Shown here: piece by piece, positions 21,350 to 31,812 of the stretch
Numbering within the stretch: position 1 is the first letter of the stretch
How the letters are laid out: the number at the start of each line of letters is the position of its first letter
Assembly: GCA_036936605.1 (NCBI GenBank)
Contig: JAUPFV010000005.1
Coordinates: 228,995,770 to 229,059,769, forward strand
DNA: 64,000 nt
From: Limnanthes douglasii subsp. nivea
Lineage: Eukaryota > Streptophyta > Magnoliopsida > Brassicales > Limnanthaceae
Direction of reading: 5' to 3'
Program-made: the position numbers and the translations under genes
Notes under the pieces: generated by a model
What the model saw: the letters and a program-made list of their open reading frames with translations, nothing else
What the model was told of the DNA's origin: nothing
Database searches by the model: none

Positions 21350-23821
21350 TTAGGGCTTTTTCCCTTCGGACGTTCCTTCACCACCACCATCACCTTTTTT
21401 AGAACTTTTGAGTTCAGCACTTGAACTCTCACATGTTCCTTCTTTATCATCGGTCGTGGAATCTATTCCACTCGAGTAGTTGCGCTTGTCACCATCTGGT
21501 AGAGTATGAAATGGGATGTACTCGTAGTCCACATACTTCCATAAGGGACCAAAGGTCCTCTTAGGAAAGGTCTCATAGAACAACAGCACCATGTCAGACT
21601 TGACACCGTCATCTCTTTTTTCTAAGGAGTCTATTAATCCATTAGCATACTCCTCGACACCTACTTTGATAGCATGTTCATGTTGGCTCTTCAAGACCTT
21701 TTTTTCCTTGGCCATCTCCGAAATAGTCCTCTCTAATTTAGTCTTCTCATTGGTTAGGGTTTGAATGACACCATCCTTGGTTTTCAGCTCCTCCTTCAAT
21801 GCTGTAAGGTTTTGTCAGGAAGAGGTTTCTAAGTCAGAGTACTTAGTCTGGAGCTCAGTTCTGGCTGTTTTCACTGTGGCTAGCTTAGTTATTGAATCCT
21901 CCTTCTCCTTCTTCAGTGCCTCCATGTTCTTATTCAGTTCCTCTATACTTTTCTGAGCGCTTAGGAGACTGCTTGACAGAGATTGTTTGTCAGAAGTGAG
22001 GGAGTTGATAAGGTTGGTCTGACTTTTCACCTGCCTCTCCAGATCAATTATTGGCTGGATATGACCAAGGAGGGAGTGGCTTAAGATATCTTGCTCTCCG
22101 GATACGTAGAATGATCTCCCAGGGTGACCTTCTTCTTCTTGGTAGCTTTCTCATCACTGCTGGCCTTGCGTTTCCTGTCCTTCTTCGAAGGCTTTGGTGG
22201 TTTATGTGACCCTCCAGCTTCCCTCACTGTTTCAACCTCTACTACTTTGAGCAGAGCTGCATCAATACCCCTTGGTTCCCCGAACCAGTCCCATCTGTAG
22301 CTGTTTGAGCCAGCTCTTTTACAACCTTCCTTTTTTTGTTCTTCATTTTTGAGAATCACTTCAGGAGGAGGAGGGGTGGTTAGCTCTTCCCATGAAAGGT
22401 CTCTCCGGCATGTGGTGTTCCACAGGTGAGACCTCACAAAATTGCCTGATGTAAAGAAATTGTGGAAGGCATTCCCCCAGTTTTCTGAAGCCTATGCATT
22501 GAGTTTTGCACATGTATTTTTCCCCTCCTCCAAATGACCGGTGAACTCCTTCGGTAGAACTAAAGAGGAGTAACAAACTAGTCAGAATAAGAAAAAATTT
22601 AATTTAAAGAAGAAAAACTTGTAGGACAAGGAGAATAAAGGATATTACCAGTGATTTTCCACTTACTAGTCAGCATGCTAGGGGTGGTGTTGGCCTTAAT
22701 CTTCATGCCATTTTCCCACGTTACATTAACAAATAGGAACTGTGTCCTCTAATTCTTTTCGGAGTCTAACAGGTCGTCTACAACCTTAAAGTCATTCCCC
22801 ATGTTGTAGTGGTAGTATAGAATCTGATGGTTCTTGCACACGCTTGTTACAACAGCAAACTGCTCCATCAGAAGTGGGATCTTCGACAACCTTGATGCCA
22901 TGATACAGGCAAGGAGTGTGTACCAGCCGTTGGGGCTTAACTGGCTGGGACAGAGTTTGACTAAATGAAAGTACCTAAAAATTTCTGGGTCTAGTGGGAA
23001 CCAAAGTCCCCAGTTTAGCACTTCGGTGTACACTACCACCTCATTTAGTTTCCAGTCCATAGGGGTCTCCAGAGTAATCGGTATCATTACCTTTACAGAC
23101 TCCGGAATCCTCCACTTGGTTCGAATTCGTCCCAACTCAGCAGTGTGGGATTAGTTGATGTTTTGCAAGGCCAGCGAGTATTTGACACTATTATGTTTGA
23201 AACAAGGGCCTACTTTGCCTTCTAAGCACTCCGGAAGCGAGTCTGGCTGCGTCATAATTGTTTTTACCTTACTCTTGACTTTCTTATCAGAAGCATCATC
23301 TCATGCTTGACCTGATTCCTTTATCTCGAAGGCAACCTTCTCGATATTATCTTCCATGATCTCTTCCATCATTGTGGAAGGTTTGCCAGTTGCCTTCGAA
23401 GAATTATGACGCAAAGGGTTTTGACAGTGATGGTGTGGACTGGGTTTTGGTTTGGCTGGTCGTCCGACGAGGAGTTATCTTCTTCGGAGATTTTTCTGTG
23501 TCAGAACCCGTAGCTATAAATGGAAAGGGTTTTTTAATAATTGAAACGTCTTTTTCCTTAGACACATGAGGTTGAGACTCTTGAACAGAAGAACCAGAAA
23601 GGAGGGGTGAAAGGTTTTGTTTGAATGAAAGTTGATTGGGTCTAGGGTTTTGGAAGAGGATGACCCTTGATCGACATCCTGAGTTGGTTGACTGGTTTTT
23701 TCACCTGTAGAAACTGGGAGGCCGGTGGCGATACAGTTCTCTTTTTCTACCTTCATTTCTCTCTCTAATCTGGAAAATTCAACCAACCACCTTTAACTAA
23801 AGCGTTTCCGGCTGTGAACAT
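21350..23821 (-). pseudogene. Antisense additional ORF (aORF) of element B
   Basis: Start ATG at 23821 gives MFTAGNALVKGGWLNFS, then ERE/KVEKEN and a linker. The globular domain lies at about 23135-22750 (MGRIRTKWRIPESVKV, SPNGWYTLLACIMASRL, FKVVDDLLDSEKN) in one open frame of 128 residues. The intron is 22648 down to 22560 (GT..AG, 89 nt). Exon 2 reads LPKEFTGHLEEGKNTCAKLN-like, then MRSHLWNTTCRRDLSWEELT (22437), a basic patch PPKPSKKDRKRK, a shortened linker, and a coiled coil at about 22030-21560 (LINSLTSDKQSLSSSLLSAQ, MKEELKTKDGVIQTLTNEKT). The end GKKP is at 21350. The C-terminal 149 residues are open. Frameshifts and stops elsewhere; otherwise collinear with A and C. Confidence 0.75.
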
Positions 23822-23907
23822 AAAAACTCTCAAGTATAATTTGAAGGTAAAAATAAATTTCTCTCTAGGATAGCTTTGAGTGTGGAAAACAATGAAATAG
23901 TAAAATA

Positions 23908-24088
23908 GTATTTATATAACAGTAAAAAGCAACACTTACCAAGGAGAAGTTGAAAGGGTTTCTTACAATGATTAAGGGTTGCGCAAACGTGTGAAAAAAT
24001 GAACCATAGGTAACTTTCTAGACCTATTGGGTGCGCCGGTCTAGGAAGAATAACAGCTGGTAGGTCGAACCAAATACTAACACGTGTC
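23908..24088 (-). promoter_or_regulatory. Putative promoter of the antisense ORF (B)
   Basis: Minus strand: AACACGTGTC at 24079-24088 and a good TATA box (TATATAAATACT, 23908-23919). The TATA box lies about 97 bp before the aORF ATG and about 161 bp after the CACGTGTC box. Confidence 0.65.
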
Positions 24089-24275
24089 CCACGATCAAAG
24101 AAACTCTTAGAATTCTGGAAAAAGAAACTATTCCTGACGAATTTCGAACTGGGTTAGTGTTGAAAATAAACTTCTTAGTCCGGAGAGCGCAGGCAGATCA
24201 GATGAATTTAATATTGGCTTGGTAGATTTTTTGGCCCTACCAAAGATATTTTACAAGGACTAAAAAAGGGGCTAC

Positions 24276-24643
24276 TGATGAGTTCGAATACTTCAGTCAC
24301 AACCCACCACTTAATCCGGATAGGGGTAATTCAGACCATATCACTCTACTGAAAAATCTGAACAAGACATATGTAAAAAAACTTTTGAATAAGCTATTTG
24401 CTAATCTACTTAAAGACTAATGGGTCCTTAAACTTGACTCGGTTTCATAACTTGACCCGGTAAGCCCATGGGTCATTAATTAAGAGTATAAATACCCCAA
24501 CCACTCTCATTAATTGGGGTGATCAGCATTTAATACAAGTAGGCTGCTTAATTATCTCACTACTCCTCACACTAAACACAAAATACCCAAAACTTACTAA
24601 AACACTTTACCAAACTACCTTCAGCCCAAAATAAACCAAACCA
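24276..24643 (+). repeat. 3' LTR of element B
   Basis: 368 bp, TGATGAGTTCGAATACTTC...AAACCAAACCA, preceded by the polypurine tract ending GGGGCTAC (to 24275) and followed by GTTTT. Confidence 0.95.
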
Positions 24644-24648
24644 GTTTT

Positions 24649-24995
24649 AATGTTTGGCTTGGTTTGACAGGTCTAGTTCTACTACTTTTAAAGCTAAGAT
24701 GATTATCTTGATTTAAATTGTTTTCTCCAATTGAGTTAATTGTAGAATTTTGAACCATGATGTATTTGACTTTAATAGTTTGTTTACAGATCCAAATTCC
24801 ATTTTTGGAAGATGGATATAAATCTGAACTATTTAAAATATTTTAAGATTGATGAATTTTTTCACTAAATCAAGATGGTTGTTCTAGATTGGTTTTTCAC
24901 CGTAAGTTTTGGTTTTTAGATTGGTGTTCTAGATGTTTGCAATCTAGGCATTAAAATGGTTTTTCACTGTAAGTAATATTCTGCTGTAATCCTTT
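24649..24995 (-). pseudogene. LINE 5' part (upstream of the endonuclease)
   Basis: Sequence across element B from the LINE endonuclease block, oriented minus. It continues the LINE on the far side of the GTTTT duplication, with a weak open stretch MVQNSTINSIGENNLNQDN. This is probably the end of ORF1 or the spacer before ORF2. The left limit of the LINE is not visible, so the coordinate 24995 is approximate and the assignment rests on its position. Confidence 0.45.
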
Positions 24996-26560
24996 CTCAT
25001 CTCTAAAATATATACATATTTTTTGAGAGAGTGGTTGAGAGACATCAAGCTCCAACTACACCATATAACAATTGAATCTGACACTATTTTTTGAGGGTAC
25101 CCAGATAGACAAAGGCCTTCATAAATTTTTATCTATATGTATAATCATGTCTTGATTTCACATGATTCAGGTACACTGGGAAACGAAACCCATACACGAG
25201 TTATAGGGAATTCAATCTGAATCTCGTGTACCATTTAAGTAATCTTAAGGAATGTTGGCCAATGGTCCAAACATTCATTTTCTAGAGTTTAGTTACATAT
25301 TCTAAGTGTTCAAGTTCAATTAGCGTATTTTTGTAGTCCTATTGGGAAACATTAAATTGGCGAGTAAATTTAAAACTTTCTAAAAATGAATGAATTTGGT
25401 CCAACCTAAGTCTGTGAAAATAAACTTTTGCTTTTAATGTAAATTAAGAAAAATTGAGATAAGATTAGACTTATTTTGCTTTGAAATCCTTGTTCATGGT
25501 TTTGGACACGTCGGGATTTTCTTTTAGATTGTTTCCGGAGGCACCAACCATTTTTATTTGATTTTACCAGATTAAAATTAATCTTAAGGTGTTTGTTGTC
25601 AAATTTATAAGTTTTGAATATAAATTAGTCATTTGATATCCATTTTCGTGATAGATAATTGTTTTGATTAAAATTCATTTTGGATAAAACTAGTCCATTT
25701 GCGTATCTTAACTATCCATTTTTGTGACATATAGGTTGTTAATTATTCATTTTTGATAAATTTAGTCTTTTTTATTTTCGATAAAGTTAATCTCCTACAT
25801 AAGCGACTAACTTTATCCAAAATGGATAGTGAATAGACTAAATCCATATTCTTTTATTTGATTGACTATATGTCACCAAAATGGATAGTGAATGGACTAA
25901 ACTTTGATTTTTTTAGTCGAATGACTATGTGTCACAAAAATGGATAGTCAATGGACCATCCAACTTTTATCAAATTCAAACACTAAACAATTTATTTATA
26001 TATTTATGCCGAAAAATAAAAAATTTAAATTAAATTAAAAATAGTAAAAGTTACATATATTAGGATATATATATCGGAAGCAAAACTCTAAGTGGTTCCA
26101 AATTAAGTCTATCTAAAAAACAATAAGTTAAGCCAATTTCTTTTAAAAATATACTCACTTGAAAACACTAAGTTTACCAAAAAAATGTTTTAAGTACACC
26201 CAAATTTAAAATCAACTTCTACATATCCCTTCACATTATCTTCATCTTCTACCTCTTACTCTCAAGAACACCAAAAAATTCGAAACTTCAAATTTCACTA
26301 TGAATCCATCATTTTACCGACAAACAACAAACTCATATCGTAATCAATCAATGAAAAAAAGGAAAGAGTAAATTTTCTTGTTTTAACGGTTTAATTTCAG
26401 CTTTTTGTTGTTTTTTTTGTAGGTTTTTAATTAGGTATTGAGATTAGTTAGTTGTAGTGTTATAATCGAGTTTAGTTTGAACAATTAGTGTTTTGTGGTT
26501 GATTTGTGGTTCAACATTGCTTTAGTTGTTTATTTTTTGGGTTTACAGTATTTTTTCAAA
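24996..26560. other. No gene recognised; contains an imperfect palindrome
   Basis: AT-rich, stops in all frames. The only structure seen is the inverted repeat at 25600-25975, given separately. Confidence 0.5.
25600..25975. repeat. Imperfect palindrome, MITE-like
   Basis: The left side carries ACTATCCATTTTTGTGACAT (25711-25730). The right side carries its reverse complement twice, at 25867-25889 and 25927-25948 (TGTGTCACAAAAATGGATAG). An inner pair, GATAAAGTTA (about 25780) and TAACTTTATC (about 25810), closes the arms around the centre near 25798. It could be a decayed foldback or MITE. No target duplication was found. Confidence 0.5.
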
Positions 26561-27340
26561 GAACACAAGTCTAGGTTTCACTCATGCTCTTCAACGATGC
26601 CGATGTACTGCATCTACTCCGGCTCTGCAGACACATTATACTGTCAACGTAGACAACACTGGCAATACAATTTTTTCTGCCAGCATTGTCTATTAATGGT
26701 GTAATACGTTTACGTTGGCGACGTAAATGAATTATATAAGCAACGTAGATATTTGCTTGAGGATTGTCTTGTTTTTTATTTTGAAAATGTCTTAAATCAT
26801 TTATGATTGCAGGAAACATACCTGTAGGACGGAGATAAAGTCGAAAGCTTGTTAGAGGAATGCTCGACCGATTGAGGCAGAAAAATGCTTCAGAACTATA
26901 GGTGTAACGACGAAATAGAAACCGGTTCCCATTCAGCCGCACCTTGAAGTTCGAAGCACGAGTCGCGGTCATTGCGCCACCGTAAGTATGGCATTGTTAA
27001 ATGCCAAAAGGCTGTCACTATTATCGAGGAATCTACTACCGAAGGTTCATCTTCGTCAGACGAAGATACAGGTTTGGATACTAATGAACCGCCTCCGATT
27101 TGGACTCAATCACCTTTGATTCATACCCAAGCATCAGAAAAGTAACTTGTACATCTTAATCATTCTGACCGACTGAAGAATTTGTTTGTGACGTAGAACA
27201 ACGTTGCACTTTTTCTAAACTAAATGTAGCACAAGGCGTATAACACTTTTCTCAGCCATTTGAGTTTCAACACCCTATAATGCTAATTATTTAATTAATT
27301 TGGTTTCTATAACTATATTATAACAATTTGTTTTGTTCAA
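26561..27340. other. Unassigned, higher-GC relic beside the PMD pseudogene
   Basis: Less AT-rich than its surroundings, with short open stretches on both strands (for example EESTTEGSSSSDEDTGLDTN near 27025-27085, plus strand, an acidic Ser/Glu run). No family recognised. It may be the 5' part of the PMD-bearing element that follows, or one end of the MULE. Confidence 0.35.
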
Positions 27341-27344
27341 GTGG

Positions 27345-28560
27345 TTACGGTCGCGATAAGATATTAACAGTCAGCCGAAGTACAAACTCTTTTGGCAGCG
27401 AGACCTTAGTACGCAGGTGGTGGTTGTTCAGGAAGTAGGATGGGTTAGTTTGGGGCTGAAATGGTTGATAAATAATTTTTCAGTGCCCCCATATTGTGAT
27501 GCTAATCTGAACCGTATCGATACAATGGTCTTACACGTCACACGTGCATACGTACTGTATATGTCCGACTGCATCATTTTCACAAACACTAGTCAAAGAA
27601 TGTACAAGCTGATTTTATTGCTTTGTTGGAGCATATTGATCAATTAGAGGTATAACATGGGGTATTTGCGCGTTAGCGTGGCTATACAAAGGGTTGGGAG
27701 GAACGTCGAAGACGTCACTAAAGAGTCTGATCGGCTTTGAAGACTTGTTAAATTCCTGGATGTACTATCATTTTCTATGTTTGCGGCCTCAGTTTACCAG
27801 CAGTTATAGTTCATATATATCTAAGCTTCTTAGTTGTTCGCCTAAAAAGTAGACGGGAGAGGGGAGAATTAGGCCAAAGATGTACTACTGCGAACTTCTT
27901 GGCAGTCTCATGGAGAAATATGTAAGTCTTGTTTTTTTTACTTCTTACTTTCACAAATGTTCCGAATAGTTTCTTAATTTATATGTGTTTGCTCATGGGA
28001 TATCTTTCTTCCGTATGAGAATATGAGGGATAGTTTTCTGGTGCAGTCGGTAGGATTATATCGCAATGATATCAAAATTATGCATGTGACCAAAGGGTAT
28101 ATGCCACATCGAGTGATGCAACAGTTTTTTTTTCTTTTTTCGGAGGGAACCCGCAGCCGCTACTCAGAGTACAATGAGTGCGCACAGGGTAAACCCTCAG
28201 TCTGACGTGATAGCCTGCAAATCAACGCCAGAAGGTAAACCACACAAGGTGACAGGCTCAGCCGAGAAAGCGTATGTAGAGGGACTCGAACTCATGACCT
28301 TTTGGTCATAAGAATGCCATACTCAACCAACTCGGCTACCCCCTTGGGGGCGTGATGCAGCAGTTTGATTGAGTATATGAGAAGATTCTCGATATTATTT
28401 CAGCTCGTACAGATCTGTATAAGAGTGACCACTGTCGCTACCTGTGTAATAGGTCGCAATAGGATGATTGGAAAACTCATATTTACTCTACTAATAGGTA
28501 CACTCAATCCCTTATGCCAAACCGTAGGACGTTTACAACTCAGTACGAAGCGTATATTGT
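27345..28560 (+). pseudogene. Plant mobile domain (PMD, MAIN-like) pseudogene
   Basis: Broken gene for a PMD protein, the family of Arabidopsis MAIN, MAIL1 and the long-form PP7 homologs. Read over shifting frames: VTRAYVLYMSDCIIF near 27535-27585, then FIALLEHIDQLE; WGICALAWLYKGLGGTSKTS near 27659-27720 followed by LLNSWMYYHFLCLRPQF, the most diagnostic block (WGSAVLAWLYREL and LLQLWAWERFPFLRP in relatives); MHVTKGYMPHRVMQQF near 28081-28130 (relatives: W..PDRVLRQFG). After the SINE it resumes with QDDWKTHIYSTNRY near 28459-28500. Stops, frameshifts and a SINE break it. PMD genes are known both as host genes and as cargo of MULE and gypsy elements; its position facing a MULE transposase favours transposon cargo. 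Confidence 0.75.
28125..28351 (-). mobile_element. tRNA-derived SINE (copy 1)
   Basis: Read on the minus strand it begins with GTAGCCGAGTTGGTTGAGTA (box A) and has GAGTTCGAGTCCCTCTACAT (box B). It ends TAGCGGCTGCGGGTTCCC followed by an A-rich tail (the T run at 28125-28136). It is flanked by an imperfect 12-bp target duplication, GTGATGCAACAG at 28113-28124 and GTGATGCAGCAG at 28352-28363. Same family as 47571-47741 and 54900-55108; from memory it resembles the Au SINE family. Confidence 0.9.
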
Positions 28561-28575
28561 GAAGTTCAGTTGGCT

Positions 28576-29050
28576 TCATATCACTCTGTATATTCTAAGG
28601 GAAGGGAACATATTAGAGGTGCTACAAAACAAAAACCGTATAATGCATATTGAAGATAGCCACGAGAAACTTGTTAAAATCATGTTATTTAACGATAGTT
28701 CCGTGTCTGACATTATCATGTTATTCGACGCCTTCAGAAAATGCATCGCCGAATTTTTTGTCATTGATGATTTTTATTTTATTCTATGACGTTCATGTTA
28801 ATGTGCCATTGACATAACAAGTGAGTATTTGAGGAACACTTCATCAACTGCCTTAACTAATGGTAAGTCTCTATCCGTCAAAATAATAAACGGTTTTCGG
28901 AAGGAGCGAGTTATTTAAAGCTATCTAATACATATTTGTAATTGTCAAATTATTCCGAAAAATAAAGGTAAATATAATGTTGAAAGTCTTACCGGCACAA
29001 GTGGCTCCAACGACTTCATACAACGACATTCCGTACTTGGTTGACTTGTA
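28576..29050 (-). pseudogene. MULE transposase pseudogene, downstream part
   Basis: Continues the transposase of 30325-30770 after the hAT insertion. DNTYKSTKYGMSLYEVVGAT at about 29058-28999 is the start of the MULE catalytic domain (the first Asp in MDNTY, which relatives write as MDCTYKTNKY). KPFIILTDRDLPLVKAVDEV at about 28900-28840 holds the second catalytic Asp region, and SDTELSLNNMI lies near 28700. The right end is set by the last recognisable residues at about 28576. It contains stops and a probable intron or gap near 28920-28990. Confidence 0.82.
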
Positions 29051-29219
29051 GGTGTTATCATAGGCGGAGCTGGGTGGATGCCTGTGGGGTCCTAGGAACC
29101 CACCAAATTCCTAAACTAGAGGTTTAAGTACCGAAAGAAAATCAAATATGCCTTCGTTCCGGTGGTAAAATTAAATTAGGAACCCACGACCTGAGTGGTA
29201 GAGAACCACTTCTTATGTT

Positions 29220-29880
29220 TTTTATTTTATATCTTATTTTTTTTTCTTATCTATATATTTTCTTTTTAAACCTATCTTATATTTTCTCTTTTTTTTCTCA
29301 TATTTTTTATTCTTATCCTATATATTTTCTTTTTAAACCTACCCTATATTTTCTTATTTTTTTATTCTTATCCTATATATTTTCTTTTTAAACCCACTTA
29401 TTTTTCCTATATTTTCTCATTTTTATATCCGTTTATTCTTATCCTATATATTATTAATATATTTTCTTTTTAAAGATGTTATCCTATATTTTCTTATTTT
29501 TATACCCGTTTATTTTTATCATATATATTTTCTTTTTATACCCACACTTATTCTTCCTATATTTATTCATTTTTATACCCGTTTATTTTTATCATATATA
29601 TTTTCTTTTTATACCCACACTTATTCTTCCTATATTTATTCATTTTTATACCCGTTTATTCTTATCCTATATATTATTTTCTCATTTTTATACCCGTTTA
29701 TTCTTATCATATATATTTTCTTTTTATACCCACACTTATTCTTCATATATTTTTTTCATTTTTATACCCGTTTATTCTTATCTTATATATTATTAATTTT
29801 TTTAAAGATCTTATCCTATACCTATATTTTATCTTTTTTATACCCACGTATCCTTATTATACCCACTTATTCCTCCTATA
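29220..29880. repeat. T-rich imperfect tandem repeats
   Basis: Units built from ATACCCGTTTATTCTTATC, CTATATATTTTCTTTTTATA and CCCACACTTATTCTTCCTAT. The two cleanest neighbouring units are about 73 bp apart. The long open frame here on the plus strand is a by-product of the repeat, not a gene. Confidence 0.8.
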
Positions 29881-29977
29881 TATTAGGTGTTCGTATTTAT
29901 AAATATATATTATTAATATTTTCTTACGTATTTAATATAGATAATATTTTTTAAATATATATAATATCAATTTATAC

Positions 29978-29983
<6 letters not shown>

Positions 29984-30039
<56 letters not shown>
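29984..30039. repeat. (TA)n microsatellite
   Basis: Uninterrupted alternating TA of about 56 bases inside the hAT-like element. Confidence 0.9.
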
Positions 30040-30043
<4 letters not shown>

Positions 30044-30324
30044 CTCTAACTACAAAATATAGTATTTTCTTTCTAGTTTCTACTATCATTTTAAAAAACT
30101 CTAACTACATGCTGCAAATTGCTTTCTTGCTTTATTTTAGTTTTTCCTAATCACATTTTAGTTATGTAACATATATTATGTCATGACACCGACAATTCAA
30201 TATTTGAAATTTGAATATAAACCATTTGTTATTATAATTTATTTTGATATATATATATACTTCTTCAATAATAAAGTCCAGGACACCACAGTGTTCCGAT
30301 CCTGGCTACGCCACTCGGTGTTAT

Positions 30325-30770
30325 CCATTATTAACACATTTGGAAACGTCGGTAGCAAATCTAAGCTAATCGGGTGTGCAAACAAAAGTTCACTTACAGT
30401 ACCATTTTCATCTATGGTCGGTCTATACCTTTCGAAGTAGTCTACCCGTTCATGATCACCTAACAAATATTGCATTTCCGAACGATCACCTTTGTCGAGC
30501 TTGCGATATTTTAGTTTAGCATCGTATACGGTGCGCAAACAAAACGGATGGTTAGGATTCATTCTTTTTAATACGCCTAAAATTACACGAAGAATGGATA
30601 ACATATTGGTAAAGCTTATTACAAATTCCAACTATTTGTGTGAACTCGTCACCAAATAAATATGACCTTCTCTATAATTCGTGTTCTCGTGAATGTGAAT
30701 TCCACCCACAATTTCTAAAAACCATTCATCATCTTTTATTATTTCTCAATTAAATTTAAAAACACATTAA
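30325..30770 (-). pseudogene. MULE transposase pseudogene, upstream part
   Basis: Reads KDDEWFLEIVGGIHIHEN near 30745-30690, the zinc-binding WRKY/FAR1-like region (relatives: EW.LKVVCG.HNH). HIYLVTSSHK follows, then in one open frame from 30631 LRVILGVLKRMNPNHPFCLR, TVYDAKLKYRKLDKGDRSEM, YLLGDHERVDYFERY and LLFAHPISLDLLPTFPNVLI ending at MDNT, where the hAT element cuts in. This is the FAR1/MuDR-type transposase found in plant Mutator-like elements. A stop separates the first block from the second. Terminal inverted repeats of the MULE were not located. Confidence 0.88.
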
Positions 30771-31680
30771 CACGTCTTGATTTCGATAAACTTTTTCTTA
30801 AATCATTTGGTTCTATCAAATTTTATGTACATATGTTAGATCTTTCGTCGAGTAATGTTATTTGGTTCTATCAATTTTGAGCTAAGTGTTTTTTAGCCAA
30901 ATCCTACAAATGTCACCGTATGGAAGATCAGACCTACCCTCCGTACCTTTTTCATCACCCGTGAAGTGGGTCGAATAATGGTGATGATAGAGGTGGGTTC
31001 ACGAGGCTACATTTTAAGCAAACTTCGATAAAGAGAAGTATTGGGTTTGGGTCCATCCTTCACTTTTACCTACTCTCAGTCTCACTCATGTATGTCCATA
31101 CCTAGTCACGCGGTCACATGCTCAATAACAACAAATCCTACTCACGGGTAGTCTTCTCTCATTTTTTAGAAAACTGAAATGTTATATTATTATAGTCGAG
31201 TTTTTATTGAACAATCGAATCTAATAATTGGATTCTCCAATTCCAATCTGATCCGATTATCAATAAAACAGTTATATATATATATATATATACTAAACCT
31301 AAAAATTGGAGGGGCGGTTTTGATATTTTTTATTTTATGGAGGGGCGGTTTTGATATTTTTTATTTTATTTTTATTTTTATATATATTATATCATTAAAT
31401 TTTATTATGAATTATTAATCTGATAACTTTTTATCTTGATTTTTTATATATTAAAAACATAACTATCACTATTATTAAATTACCGACCGTCCTAAACCGG
31501 TTTAATAATATTGTCAAACTGAAATTTGGCTTGGGTATAATTAATTCTTTAGTCCCATAAAGACAAATGACTTAACCAAATAAAAAATCAAATAAAATAG
31601 CACTAAGAAAATTACAAAAGTGATTCTACTGACCCATTACATTCTAAAAAGTGTCAAGCATGTAATTTTATTCAATTCTT
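30771..31680. other. No gene recognised
   Basis: AT-rich spacer upstream of the polygalacturonase. It holds a short (AT)n run near 31270-31291 and a perfect 31-bp tandem duplication at 31308-31369. Confidence 0.6.
31308..31369. repeat. 31-bp tandem duplication
   Basis: Two adjacent identical copies of a unit that begins GGAGGGGCGGTTTTGATATT and ends TTTATTTTAT, at 31308-31338 and 31339-31369, about 350 bp upstream of the polygalacturonase TATA box. Confidence 0.9.
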
Positions 31681-31718
31681 AAATCCTTAGTGGTCTACAA
31701 CAATGACATTTTCTTTTG

Positions 31719-31726
31719 TATAAATA
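31719..31726 (+). promoter_or_regulatory. TATA box of the polygalacturonase gene
   Basis: TATAAATA, 87 bp before the chosen ATG, the expected distance for a short plant 5' leader. The leader contains a CAT repeat just before the start codon. Confidence 0.65.
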
Positions 31727-31812
31727 CACACGCCACTAACTTTCATTTATAAATACATACACGATCTTATAATTTGTTTTTTATTACAGAAACTAGCATC
31801 ATCATCATCATC

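Larger units (their letters stand above)
16778..24643 (+). mobile_element. Tat-like Ty3/gypsy retrotransposon, element B
   Basis: 7.9-kb relative of A in the same orientation, with 368-bp LTRs at both ends and the 5-bp duplication GTTTT at 16773-16777 and 24644-24648. It is shorter than A and C because the end of gag, the protease and the start of RT are missing (junction near 18097-18110), with smaller losses elsewhere. It inserted into the 5' part of the same LINE that holds A. gag up to the junction and the antisense gene are comparatively well kept. Confidence 0.95.
29059..30316. mobile_element. Non-autonomous hAT-like element inside the MULE transposase
   Basis: Flanked by the 8-bp duplication GGTGTTAT at 29051-29058 and 30317-30324. 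Imperfect terminal inverted repeats: left CATAGGCGGAGCTGGG, right end read inward GAGTGGCGTAGCCAGG. Removing it rejoins the transposase codons for MDNTYK. It has no transposase of its own; the inside is T-rich imperfect tandem repeats and a TA microsatellite. The ends resemble those of the hAT relic at 53499-55212 (CAG.GGCGGAT...). Confidence 0.85.

Noticed and set aside
29476..29796. 106-residue open frame rich in Phe, Tyr and Ile on the plus strand
   Set aside because: It is the translation of a T-rich tandem repeat inside a non-autonomous hAT element; the residue pattern repeats with the DNA unit.
29984..30039. Long TA run as a possible replication origin or regulatory site
   Set aside because: Simple microsatellite inside a transposon; nothing else supports a function.
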